Below are positions 1 through 5,975 of a DNA stretch of 8,424 bases, piece by piece; the stretch's first letter is position 1; every line of letters starts with the position of its first letter. Position numbers and translations under genes: made by a program. The notes under the pieces were generated by a model, which ran no database searches, was not told the DNA's origin, and saw only the letters and a program-made list of their open reading frames with translations. The stretch comes from Candidatus Uhrbacteria bacterium (GTDB lineage: Bacteria > Patescibacteriota > Patescibacteriia > UBA9934 > UBA11717), in the NCBI GenBank assembly GCA_013203725.1, contig JABMPK010000050.1, forward strand, positions 1 through 8,424. The letters are read 5' to 3'.

Positions 1-379
1 CGGTGGGAGTTGAACCCACGTCCGATATGGGAGTTAAAGAAGCGTATACAAGCGTAGTCTAACTTGATTACGTTCACCTATTATTGTTAGACATAAAAAA
101 GGTGAGCGGTTCGACCGTCAAACACGACTTCCTGCCACGGTCGCAGACAGAGGTCGTCCCTTATGATTTTACACCGAGATTATCGTATAAGGAGTCGGAT
201 AATTCGATGGGCGGTCGCGCTTAGGCGAGTGCCAATGCAGGTGTCGGAATGCTAAAAGCATTCTTAACCTTTGTGAAGATGTTTGCAGTTGTTCACTGCA
301 TCGAAGTATTTACGAGGTTACGATGCATCCTCGGCTTGCGCAGACAATAATTCGTCATACGTCGATACCTGGCGTCCCC
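1..379 (-). ncRNA. ssrA: tmRNA (ssrA), 3' tip cut off by the window edge
   Basis: tmRNA rescues ribosomes stalled on mRNAs lacking a stop codon, working with SmpB. On the minus strand the RNA begins at 379 with GGGGACG followed by GGTATCGACG, matching the conserved tmRNA 5' tRNA-like part. GCCGAGG and CCTCGTAAA follow, as in other one-piece tmRNAs. The 3' part has the T-arm GTGGG-TTCAACT-CCCAC (bases 19-3). Bases 2-1 (CG) are the start of the 3' acceptor strand that would pair with GGGGACG, so about nine bases (rest of acceptor, discriminator, CCA) lie outside the window. An open tag frame lies at 286-221. smpB lies directly upstream on the same strand, which supports the call. The middle of the RNA should hold pseudoknots; I did not fold them. 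Confidence 0.95.
221..286 (-). other. tmRNA proteolysis-tag reading frame
   Basis: From a GCA resume codon (286-284) the frame reads A-N-I-F-T-K-V-K-N-A, then F-S-I-P-T-P, then A-L-A-L-A and a TAA stop (223-221). The AN start and the hydrophobic Ala/Leu end are the usual tag hallmarks; the end is the signal read by ClpXP-type proteases. The 21-residue tag is about twice the length of the E. coli tag. The resume codon is assigned by analogy; the frame and stop are seen directly. Confidence 0.85.
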
Positions 380-385
380 ATGTTT

Positions 386-401
386 CTAGCAAAGATGCTA
401 G
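386..401 (-). other. Small hairpin just upstream of tmRNA 5' end
   Basis: CTAGCA and TGCTAG form a perfect 6-bp stem around a 4-base loop, ending seven bases before the mature tmRNA 5' end. No T-run follows on either strand, so it is not a terminator. It could be a processing signal in a joint smpB-ssrA transcript, but it overlaps the proposed ssrA -10 box, so the two readings compete. Confidence 0.35.
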
Positions 402-423
402 GTGGTATTTTCAATTTTGCCAA
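395..423 (-). promoter_or_regulatory. Possible ssrA promoter
   Basis: On the minus strand TTGGCA (423-418) and TAGCAT (400-395) are separated by 17 bases, five of six and four of six matches to the -35 and -10 consensus. Transcription would start near 388, about nine bases before the mature 5' end at 379, leaving a short extension for RNase P to remove. The alternative is co-transcription from the smpB promoter, since only 60 bases separate the two genes. Confidence 0.35.
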
Positions 424-439
424 CTTGTCTATTGAAAAT

Positions 440-889
440 TTACCTCGATACGTACTTCCTAGTTCGTACCTCACGGTCAAGATCTCGCTTCTTGATTGTG
501 TCGCGCTTTTCGAACTCGCGCTTACCACGACCAATACCGATTTCTAGTTTGATTTTACCGGCCTTAGTATAGAGCGAAATTGGTACAATTGTCAAGCGTT
601 CTCCTTCCATTTTCTTCAGCCACTTCTTAATCTCCCGTTTATGCATCAAGAGCTTGCGGCTCTGTGTGGGGTCGTAATCTTCGCTGGCCCCAGAGTGTTT
701 ATAGCGGGTTATAGAGGCATTCTTTAGCCAGGCCTCGTCATTGCGGATGTGAACAAAAGCCCCCTGGAGCTTTGCTTGCCCAGTTTTTGCGGCCTTTACC
801 TCTTGCCCGGTTAACACGATACCAACCTCAAGGCTATCCAGGATTTCGTAATCGAATCTTGCACGTTTGTTTGTTGCGAGTGTTGGCAT
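440..889 (-). CDS. smpB: SsrA-binding protein SmpB
   Basis: SmpB binds the tRNA-like part of tmRNA and places it in the A site of stalled ribosomes. The 149-residue product has normal family length and shows the family pattern throughout: N-K-R-A-R-F-D-Y near the start, the GIVLTGQEVKAAKTG segment (about residues 23-37), LQGAFVHI, the RKLLMHKREI segment (about 78-87), the TKAGKIKLEIGIGRGK segment (about 108-123), and a basic C-terminal tail beginning KRDTIKKRDLDRE that inserts into the mRNA channel in known structures. It lies just upstream of ssrA on the same strand, a common arrangement. The ATG at 889-887 has no SD site, and the likely transcript start is only a few bases upstream, so translation may be nearly leaderless. 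Confidence 0.97.
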   Translation of the reverse strand: MPTLATNKRARFDYEILDSLEVGIVLTGQEVKAAKTGQAKLQGAFVHIRNDEAWLKNASITRYKHSGASEDYDPTQSRKLLMHKREIKKWLKKMEGERLTIVPISLYTKAGKIKLEIGIGRGKREFEKRDTIKKRDLDREVRTRKYVSR

Positions 890-899
890 ATTAAATACT

Positions 900-927
900 A
901 GTATATGTTATAATGGCGATACATCAA
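900..927 (-). promoter_or_regulatory. Likely smpB promoter
   Basis: On the minus strand TATACT (905-900) is a good -10 box, with TTGATG (927-922) 16 bases upstream as a partial -35. Transcription would begin near 893, giving a leader of only about four bases before the smpB ATG. The -10 box overlaps a perfect 10-bp palindrome ATACTAGTAT (895-904), which could be a regulator site or chance in AT-rich DNA. Confidence 0.4.
906..914 (+). promoter_or_regulatory. Extended -10 promoter of the envelope operon
   Basis: TGTTATAAT is a perfect extended -10 element (TGn plus TATAAT). No good -35 box is seen at the usual distance, which extended -10 promoters tolerate. The start would be near 921, leaving a leader of about 14 bases before the ATG at 935. 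It lies back-to-back with the smpB promoter inside 45 bases, so the two may compete. Confidence 0.6.
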
Positions 928-934
928 AGGAGGT
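926..934 (+). promoter_or_regulatory. Perfect SD sequence placed too close to its start codon
   Basis: AAAGGAGGT is fully complementary to the 16S anti-SD but abuts the ATG at 935, so the GGAGG core is one base from the start codon instead of the usual 5-9. The frame has a stop at 911-913 and no other start codon between it and 935, and the N-terminus fits the family, so ATG 935 is kept. Confidence 0.55.
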
Positions 935-2026
935 ATGTCAAAACTAACAATCAAACCAACAAACATCACAATTTCAACAGGGACCGTTATCAGGATCCTT
1001 GCTGTATTAATTGGTGTTACATTTTTGTGGTTTATTCGCGACGTAGTTGCGATGTTTTTCGTTGCGTTGCTTTTGGCAGCGCTTGTAGAACCATTCGCAT
1101 CCTGGCTTGAGAGCAAGCGGATTCCAAGAAGCCTAGGAGTGATCACGGTCTATGTGATCTTACTTTCGATCGCCGTGTTGGCGCTTATAGTCATATTGCC
1201 GCCACTTGTAAACGAGATCGTCGATCTGGGGAAGAGCGTTCCAACTACGTTTATTGAAGCTCGAACATTTTTTGAACAAATTGTAGAAATTTCCGAAGAA
1301 TACGGATTTTCAGATAACCTATCGTCTAGCTTGACGAGTTTACAGGGAGGCATCGCGTCGACGCTCGGAGGGTTGTTCATAACGGTGAAAGGTATAATGG
1401 GAGGTCTTGCTACACTACTGTTGGTTCTGGTTATAGCGTTTTACATGGTTGTGGAGGAGGGGATGGCGCGAAGGATATTTAAGCACTTTGCACCAAAGAA
1501 GTACCAGCCATACATTACGGGTCTTACAGCACGCATTCAAACAAAACTTGGATCATGGTTGCGCGGACAAATAATATTGATGCTCGTCATCGGTTTGTTG
1601 ACGTACATAGGTTTGATGATTATTGGAGTTGAATACGCGTTGGCGCTTGGAATCTTTGCGGGCATCGCAGAGATTGTGCCGTATGCCGGACCAATCATTT
1701 CTATGGTGCCGGCTGTGATCATAGCGTTTACCATATCTCCTCTGAAGGCCGTGATCGTTGCGGCTATGTACTTTGGAATTCAGCAACTCGAGAACGGTTT
1801 CCTGACTCCAAAGATTATGGAGAAGTCTGTTGGTTTGAATCCGATAGTGAGTTTGTTCTCGCTGCTTGTTGGATTTAGATTGGGTGGAGTGTTCTTTAGC
1901 GACCTTCAGCTATTTGGAAATATCATAGGTGCGTTGTTAGCGATTCCTGCCGCGACTATCATCGCGGTCGTGCTTCACGATTTTATTGGTGAGTTTGATA
2001 AAAAGAAAACCTCTTTAAAGATATGA
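935..2026 (+). CDS. AI-2E/PerM family membrane permease
   Basis: Polytopic inner-membrane protein of 363 residues, the normal length for the AI-2E transporter family (TqsA/YdiK/PerM type). Family members have been linked to AI-2 export or ion antiport, so the substrate cannot be given. Visible signatures are two N-terminal membrane helices (about 20-50), a third near 66-90, a soluble helical segment (about 95-145), the GIAEIVPYAGPIISMVPA motif (243-260), and the QQLENGFLTPKIMEKSVGLNP stretch (283-303) leading into GALLAIPAA (332-340). Between GGVF (317-320) and IGALL (331-335) about ten residues appear extra compared with the pattern I remember. It is the first gene of the operon and its last codons overlap the next start (ATGA, 2023-2026), implying coupled translation. 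Confidence 0.9.
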   Translation: MSKLTIKPTNITISTGTVIRILAVLIGVTFLWFIRDVVAMFFVALLLAALVEPFASWLESKRIPRSLGVITVYVILLSIAVLALIVILPPLVNEIVDLGKSVPTTFIEARTFFEQIVEISEEYGFSDNLSSSLTSLQGGIASTLGGLFITVKGIMGGLATLLLVLVIAFYMVVEEGMARRIFKHFAPKKYQPYITGLTARIQTKLGSWLRGQIILMLVIGLLTYIGLMIIGVEYALALGIFAGIAEIVPYAGPIISMVPAVIIAFTISPLKAVIVAAMYFGIQQLENGFLTPKIMEKSVGLNPIVSLFSLLVGFRLGGVFFSDLQLFGNIIGALLAIPAATIIAVVLHDFIGEFDKKKTSLKI

Positions 2027-2454
2027 GAAAGCATTTGGTCTGGTTTCCGTTCTTGCTAGTTGCTCTGACCGTCATCCTTGCGTTGACGATTGTTTTTGTT
2101 GACCGTGGTCGTGGTGAACTGGCAGAAACCATGGATACTTTTCAGCAAGCCGAGGAAAATATTCAAGCAGAAGGGTTGGATCCAGAGATATATCGTGTTG
2201 CAGTGAGTGAGTCATTGATCCCTGTGTGGGATACTGTAGACACTGGCCTTGGAGACGAGAGCGTGGTAAAAGGTGTTCGCGACTCTGTGTTGGAATTGCG
2301 TGTATCCGGCAAGGATCGTGAATTTCACATATTGACAGTCGCCGCATTAAATACATTGATAAAAGGACTGCAAGGTGATGAGACTGCTATAGCAGACGCT
2401 CAAGTACGCTTTGAAGAACTGTCCCAAGAAAATATATGGCTGAGGACAAGGTAA
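2023..2454 (+). CDS. Small single-pass membrane protein of unknown function
   Basis: I do not recognise this 143-residue protein. One N-terminal membrane helix (about 5-26) is followed by an extracytoplasmic, mostly helical domain rich in Glu and Asp, with no cysteines and no clear motif. The start ATG overlaps the stop of the permease gene (ATGA), and its own 3' end overlaps the next gene by 19 bases, so it is surely translated as part of the operon. No SD site is present. The topology (N-in, domain outside) suggests an envelope-anchored accessory factor; nothing in sequence shows which process it serves. Confidence 0.8.
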   Translation: MRKHLVWFPFLLVALTVILALTIVFVDRGRGELAETMDTFQQAEENIQAEGLDPEIYRVAVSESLIPVWDTVDTGLGDESVVKGVRDSVLELRVSGKDREFHILTVAALNTLIKGLQGDETAIADAQVRFEELSQENIWLRTR

Positions 2455-3083
2455 AGAAATCTCACGTAGCGATAGGAGTTTTTGGAGGATGTGCGTTGAT
2501 TGTGGTCATCGCCATCATTTTTTTGTATATTGGTATTTCAAAAACCGGACTGATAGGGAAGTCTGACACGTTTCCTGAGCCAACTCGCGTAGTAAATGTT
2601 GAGGCGGGCACTATTGATAGTGTAAAAACAGATTTGGTAGCGTCGGCTTTGCGTTCGTTGAAAAACGGAGAGGCGCATGTTGTTGTTACGGAAGAAATGT
2701 TAACCTCATTGATGCGTCAAGATTTGGCAGCAGCCGGCGAGCAAGAGGGGCTTGATCTAGCAAACGCGCAGATTGCAATACTAGACGGATTCTTGGAAGT
2801 GTATGTTCCGCTTGAAAAAGACGGGCAGAAGACTGCACTCACAATGCTCGTTAAACCGATTTTAGAGAACGGCGATATTCATATGGAGATTGAGGAGGCG
2901 CGTCTTGGTACATTGAAAGCGCCAGGATTTATAACAGACATCCCAGAGAACTTGATCAACGACGGGATCAAGAAACAGTTAGACGCACTTGATGGTTCGT
3001 TCGAGCTCACTACTGTTTTGTTGACAGATGGTGAGATGACATTGGGAGGAAAAATATCGCTTAAGAATATTCCTGGATTCTAG
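2436..3083 (+). CDS. Membrane-anchored protein, DUF2140/YpmS- or DUF2993-like fold suspected
   Basis: 215 residues. Lys-rich cytoplasmic tip, one membrane helix (about 11-33), then an extracytoplasmic domain. The domain shows a pattern seen in YpmS/DUF2140 and lipid-binding DUF2993 proteins: a V-V-V-T-E-E-M-L-T-S-L segment (about 82-92), then alternating strands with A-N-A-Q-I-A-I-L-D-G-F-L-E-V-Y, a conserved-looking A-R-L-G-T-L-K-A-P turn, and a final G-K-I-S-L strand. That assignment rests on pattern memory only. The start ATG at 2436 lies inside the upstream gene, and no SD site is visible. Together with the preceding gene it resembles a pair of paralogous-topology envelope proteins, but I see no sequence similarity between the two. 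Confidence 0.78.
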   Translation: MAEDKVKKSHVAIGVFGGCALIVVIAIIFLYIGISKTGLIGKSDTFPEPTRVVNVEAGTIDSVKTDLVASALRSLKNGEAHVVVTEEMLTSLMRQDLAAAGEQEGLDLANAQIAILDGFLEVYVPLEKDGQKTALTMLVKPILENGDIHMEIEEARLGTLKAPGFITDIPENLINDGIKKQLDALDGSFELTTVLLTDGEMTLGGKISLKNIPGF

Positions 3084-3086
3084 AGC

Positions 3087-3851
3087 ATGATTCTAGTTGT
3101 ACGAACAATTCCGTTTTTGATCGGGATATCTACTGCAGCGTTGTTGTCGATGGTTTCAGTGTGGCCAAATTCAATTTTGTTGCTCGCGATACTCGCTGTT
3201 GTTGCGGTTGTTTACGGAATTGGCAACTTAACGGGATTCGGTCGCGACCTTGAAGGTTGGTGGCACGTTGCCGTTACACCCGCTTTGTTCGTGGTGTCAG
3301 CCGTCGCGTTCATGTTGTTCGTTGAGTCGTCGTGGTTGCTAATAGCAATACCGATAGTTACTGGTGTGTTTACGTTTTTCTTTGCGGAGCATTTGTTCAG
3401 GTTCGTGCACCTGCCAAGTTTGTATCAGCCATACGCGCTAGAGCACACTTCGTTAGTGCTCCATGTTGCATCGATGTTTTTTCTTTCAACAGCATTCTAC
3501 GGATTGCAAACATTCTTACAGACACAAAGTTGGTTATTGGCGATTTTCTTCTTTGCATTTTCGGGTATGATGGTTTACGAGACCTTGTGGGTGAGCAAGA
3601 TACGAGACAGTAAGGCTATACGAGTAGCAGTCATTGGCGGGTTGATGTTAACAGAGCTGTTTGTAGTATTCTCGTTTTTGCCTACGAGTTTTTTTGTAAA
3701 CGCTGCGGCATCCACCCTTGTGTTCTACGTATTCCTTGGCATAATGAGAGCATCGTTTCTGCAGCGATTGTCCAAAGTTGTTCTAAAGCGTTATGCCATT
3801 GCGGGGTCAGTATTACTTTTACTTTTATTCGTCACAGCTCGTTGGGTATAA
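3087..3851 (+). CDS. Polytopic membrane protein of unknown function
   Basis: 254 residues, almost entirely hydrophobic, with roughly nine predicted membrane helices (about residues 6-22, 26-46, 59-78, 81-104, 122-141, 148-166, 179-200, 203-220, 236-252). Short polar loops include the G-F-G-R-D-L-E-G-W-W-H stretch (about 51-61), the Y-Q-P-Y-A-L-E-H segment (about 113-120) and a basic loop near 225-235. I recognise no transporter or enzyme motif. The start follows the upstream stop by three bases and the stop precedes the next start by one base, so it is co-transcribed. No SD site is seen. Function is not assigned. Confidence 0.82.
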   Translation: MILVVRTIPFLIGISTAALLSMVSVWPNSILLLAILAVVAVVYGIGNLTGFGRDLEGWWHVAVTPALFVVSAVAFMLFVESSWLLIAIPIVTGVFTFFFAEHLFRFVHLPSLYQPYALEHTSLVLHVASMFFLSTAFYGLQTFLQTQSWLLAIFFFAFSGMMVYETLWVSKIRDSKAIRVAVIGGLMLTELFVVFSFLPTSFFVNAAASTLVFYVFLGIMRASFLQRLSKVVLKRYAIAGSVLLLLLFVTARWV

Positions 3852-3852
3852 T

Positions 3853-4908
3853 ATGAAACTATTTCTAAGACGAAACTTTGTACTCGGTGCTGTCATTATC
3901 CTTGTTTCTTTACTTTCTGCTGCAATCAGTGCATTGATTGTTGGTTCTTCGATAGACAGGTATAGCGACTCTTTGGAGCGTCTTGGTGTTGATGTTGCTG
4001 CTGTGAATTCTGTAAAACCGCCAGTTGTGCCCGGGACAATCCAGGAGGCGCTAACACAGGTAAGGGAACGTGCGGCACAATCGTCACTTGCTATTGTAAA
4101 TATTGTCGATCCTGTTCATCGTGATGGTATTGTAGCTTCTAGAATCGTTGGCACGGCAACTGCGCTCACGACTGACGGCTGGGTTATGTTGCCGGATTCT
4201 GTTGTGAAGTTGTACGGGAAGAATACAAGGATAGTTTTTGATAGTGTTGCATACCAAGTTGATACTCTTGTAGAAGACCCTGCAACAGAATACAGTTTTG
4301 CAAAAACTAAAATTGCATCTGCGCGCGTAGGAACATTTGGATCGTCTGACACCGTTGCGTCTGGAGATTTGGTTTTTGTAGTGTCTGGAGACGCGATTTA
4401 TCCTCGCACGATCATTAGCGAGATGCATTATGAAGACGAGACTAATACTTTGTCTTCCGACGTCTTGTCGCGTTTGTTCTCAATAGATCAGGATGTATCA
4501 GTCTCACCAGGGGCGATGGTTACAAACGCCGCTGGAGAGTTGATTGGAGTAATGGCGGACACTCAAACAATAAGGCCGCTCACTCATATCACTTCTGCAC
4601 TTGAAGACGTTTTGCAAAACGAAGAAATTCACCGCACCAAACTTGGCGTACTGTATCGTGACATTGTTCGCATTGTTGATGAGGACGAGAATTTTAGAGA
4701 AGGGCTGCGTATAGTGAGCGTCGATCGGCAAAGTCCGGCAGATAAAGCCGGGATCAAGGTGGATGATGTTATTTTACGAGTACAAGGTTTGCCAGTAGAC
4801 ACTAAGCCTCTTTCTGAATATGTAGTTTTAGGAAAAGTTGGAGAGCGAATTCAGTTGCAGGTTCAGCGGGGCGAGACGGAGATTGAAATATTTGTTACAC
4901 TTGAGTAA
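3853..4908 (+). CDS. Membrane-anchored HtrA-like protein with PDZ domain, probably catalytically dead
   Basis: 351 residues from ATG 3853, one base after the preceding stop. A membrane helix (about 10-32) is followed by a trypsin-like HtrA/DegP fold (about 75-255) and a C-terminal PDZ domain (about 262-350, with the S-P-A-D-K-A-G-I-K-V-D-D-V-I turn at 294-307). HtrA proteins degrade or sort misfolded envelope proteins. Here the triad seems lost: the place of T-N-N-H-V-V reads L-P-D-S-V-V (Ser116 for His), the Asp of the D-L-A-V-L-K motif reads Glu146, and the G-N-S-G-G-P motif is replaced by S-V-S-P-G-A (216-221). The strand G-E-L-I-G-V after it is intact. An upstream in-frame ATG at 3793 lies inside the preceding gene and would add a poor N-terminus. 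It probably binds peptides or scaffolds via PDZ. Confidence 0.85.
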   Translation: MKLFLRRNFVLGAVIILVSLLSAAISALIVGSSIDRYSDSLERLGVDVAAVNSVKPPVVPGTIQEALTQVRERAAQSSLAIVNIVDPVHRDGIVASRIVGTATALTTDGWVMLPDSVVKLYGKNTRIVFDSVAYQVDTLVEDPATEYSFAKTKIASARVGTFGSSDTVASGDLVFVVSGDAIYPRTIISEMHYEDETNTLSSDVLSRLFSIDQDVSVSPGAMVTNAAGELIGVMADTQTIRPLTHITSALEDVLQNEEIHRTKLGVLYRDIVRIVDEDENFREGLRIVSVDRQSPADKAGIKVDDVILRVQGLPVDTKPLSEYVVLGKVGERIQLQVQRGETEIEIFVTLE

Positions 4909-4923
4909 TAAAAGTTGTACAAC

Positions 4924-5568
4924 ATGACATCATCACGAGCGGTGCGAATTTTATCTAGGTACTGGACTACAATTATGTGGTTTACAGTAATTGGTATTGT
5001 GCTTGGAGTTGCATTAAGTTTTGTGCGACCTCTTGAGTACCGCGCTTCGTCTCGGTTGTTGATTACACAGGAGTCGGTAAGTGCCGACGCGTACACTGCG
5101 AGCAGGAGCGCGGAGAGAGTGGCTGACGATCTTGCGACGATTGTTTACACGACAGCTTTTTTTGACCAGGTGCTAGGTGCACAATTTAATATTGATGAGT
5201 CCCAGTTTCCGTCTTCCGAAACCAAGGAAGCAAAACGAAGAAAAGTATGGCGACGAATGTTGGCTACGTCAGTTGAGCGGGGAACTGGTCTGTTGAGCAT
5301 CGACGTCTACAACAAAGATACTGAACAATCAAAGCAAATCAGTCAGGCTATTGCTTTCGTGCTTACTCAGCAGGGATGGCGGTACACATCTGGTGGAAAT
5401 ATCTCTGTGAGGCTCGTGGATGAGCCATTGGTCTCCAAATATCCTGTTAGGCCGAACATTCCAACTAACGCATTTATAGGTTTGATACTTGGTGCGTTGC
5501 TAGGAGGGGCGTATGTTCTGATCCGGTCTGAGGCGGTAATCAGGCGTAGACAATTCATGCATTCATAA
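4924..5568 (+). CDS. Wzz/GumC-like chain-length-determinant family protein, short
   Basis: 214 residues from ATG 4924. It has two membrane helices (about 15-35 and 181-200) flanking an extracytoplasmic domain. The E-Y-R-A-S-S-R-L-L-I stretch (38-47) after helix 1 and the K-Y-P-V-R-P-N-I-P-T segment (172-181) before helix 2 match the Wzz pattern in proteins that set the chain length of surface polysaccharides as polymerase partners. There is no C-terminal tyrosine-kinase (Walker) domain, so it is the kinase-less type. It is shorter than enterobacterial Wzz (usually above 300), missing most of the helical middle. A TTG at 4915 could add three residues, but ATG is preferred. It is the last gene of the operon; its stop overlaps the A-tract of the terminator. 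Confidence 0.8.
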   Translation: MTSSRAVRILSRYWTTIMWFTVIGIVLGVALSFVRPLEYRASSRLLITQESVSADAYTASRSAERVADDLATIVYTTAFFDQVLGAQFNIDESQFPSSETKEAKRRKVWRRMLATSVERGTGLLSIDVYNKDTEQSKQISQAIAFVLTQQGWRYTSGGNISVRLVDEPLVSKYPVRPNIPTNAFIGLILGALLGGAYVLIRSEAVIRRRQFMHS

Positions 5569-5594
5569 AAAGTGCTAGTATTGAGCGCTTTTTT
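5567..5594 (+). terminator. Intrinsic terminator of the envelope operon
   Basis: AGTGCT (5571-5576) pairs with AGCGCT (5584-5589) through six base pairs including one G-T, extended by the AAAA tract against the following T-run (5590-5594). The hairpin begins right at the stop codon of the Wzz-like gene. The A-tract/T-run symmetry would let it work in both directions, although nothing on the minus strand needs ending here. Confidence 0.8.
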
Positions 5595-5629
5595 GTTTAT
5601 ATGTGCGTTTTTTAGCTAGTTTTAGCAAC

Positions 5630-5658
5630 TTGACAGGACTATTGTGCTTTGTTAAGGT
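5630..5658 (+). promoter_or_regulatory. Candidate promoter for the hairpin RNA
   Basis: A perfect TTGACA (5630-5635) is followed after 17 bases by TAAGGT (5653-5658), preceded by TGT (5650-5652), giving the same TTGACA-N14-TGT-hexamer layout as the two promoters further right. The -10 hexamer itself is weak (three of six). A start near 5665 is expected. Confidence 0.45.
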
Positions 5659-5664
5659 TCTGGC

Positions 5665-5751
5665 AGATGAGGACAAAACACTGTTTGGTTGGCGAAATGT
5701 TAGTAGCACCTCCTCCTTGCTGCAAGCGTTTCGCCAACTGAGCAGTTTTTT
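5665..5751 (+). ncRNA. Candidate small RNA: long hairpin with CCUCCUCCU (anti-SD) loop
   Basis: Positions 5680-5699 pair with 5727-5746 in a 20-bp stem (four G-T pairs), continued inward by two pairs (5700-5701 with 5725-5726), one A-A mismatch (5702/5724), and six pairs (5703-5708 with 5718-5723). The 9-base loop at 5709-5717 is CCTCCTCCT, complementary to the SD core GGAGG. Six Ts (5746-5751) follow the stem as in an intrinsic terminator, and a TTGACA promoter-like site lies just upstream. No reading frame of note is present. The single-stranded 5' part has TGAGGA (5668-5673), which could pair with TCCTC in the loop as a pseudoknot. It might instead be just a large terminator, but the operon already ends at 5594. 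The RNA limits are inferred. Confidence 0.5.
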
Positions 5752-5766
5752 ATTTCCTAGCTATAC

Positions 5767-5795
5767 TTGACAGAATCACTTATTTCTGTTATGTT
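5767..5795 (+). promoter_or_regulatory. Promoter of the secreted TSP3/coiled-coil gene
   Basis: TTGACA (5767-5772) and TATGTT (5790-5795) are spaced by 17 bases, with TGT (5787-5789) forming an extended -10. The start would be near 5802, giving a leader of about 174 bases before ATG 5976. Confidence 0.65.
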
Positions 5796-5801
5796 ACTAC
5801 G

Positions 5802-5975
5802 TCATAGACATTGTCTTTGTTCGACCTTTCTGTGGCTTGACACGTGTTTGAACCACCCTCCTGGATCAATACTGTCATGCCGCAAAAGGGTCTAATGATT
5901 GACCCCTCGGATAGATTGTTCAGTACAACAGAGTGAAACAACTGCTCGCCAACCGGCGAGCTCATGGAGGCAGCG
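5802..5975 (+). promoter_or_regulatory. Long structured 5' leader of the gene at 5976
   Basis: The leader contains several local hairpins: AGAC/GTCT near 5807-5817, GGGTC/GACCC (5888-5892 with 5901-5905), and a strong GCTCGCC/GGCGAGC stem (5944-5950 with 5955-5961, loop AACC) that ends five bases before the SD core GGAGG (5966-5970). An 8-bp palindrome ACACGTGT lies at 5840-5847, and CCTCC at 5857-5861 could pair with the SD. I match it to no known riboswitch class. No credible gene lies in this stretch. Confidence 0.4.
5966..5970 (+). promoter_or_regulatory. SD site that sets the start at 5976
   Basis: GGAGG lies five bases before ATG 5976. An in-frame ATG at 5964 would overlap this site and precede the signal peptide with Met-Glu-Ala-Ala, so 5976 is the better start. 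Confidence 0.8.

Noticed and set aside
323..547. 74-codon plus-strand frame across the tmRNA 5' end and the 3' end of smpB
   Set aside because: It lies antisense to two firmly identified genes and has no start signal.
913..1110. Short plus-strand frame starting at ATG 913
   Set aside because: Its ATG lies inside the -10 box, upstream of the expected transcript start, and it runs out of frame through the permease gene.
3076..3096. Direct repeat GATTCTAG flanking the 3083/3087 gene junction
   Set aside because: Eight bases, 13 apart, with no inserted element; likely chance from codon content.
5837..5842. Another TTGACA in the 5976 leader
   Set aside because: No -10-like hexamer at 16-18 bases downstream (the sequence there is C/G-rich).
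5857..5868. CCTCCTGGATCA, resembling a rearranged 16S 3' end
   Set aside because: The blocks are in swapped order and there is no flanking rRNA similarity; not an rRNA remnant.
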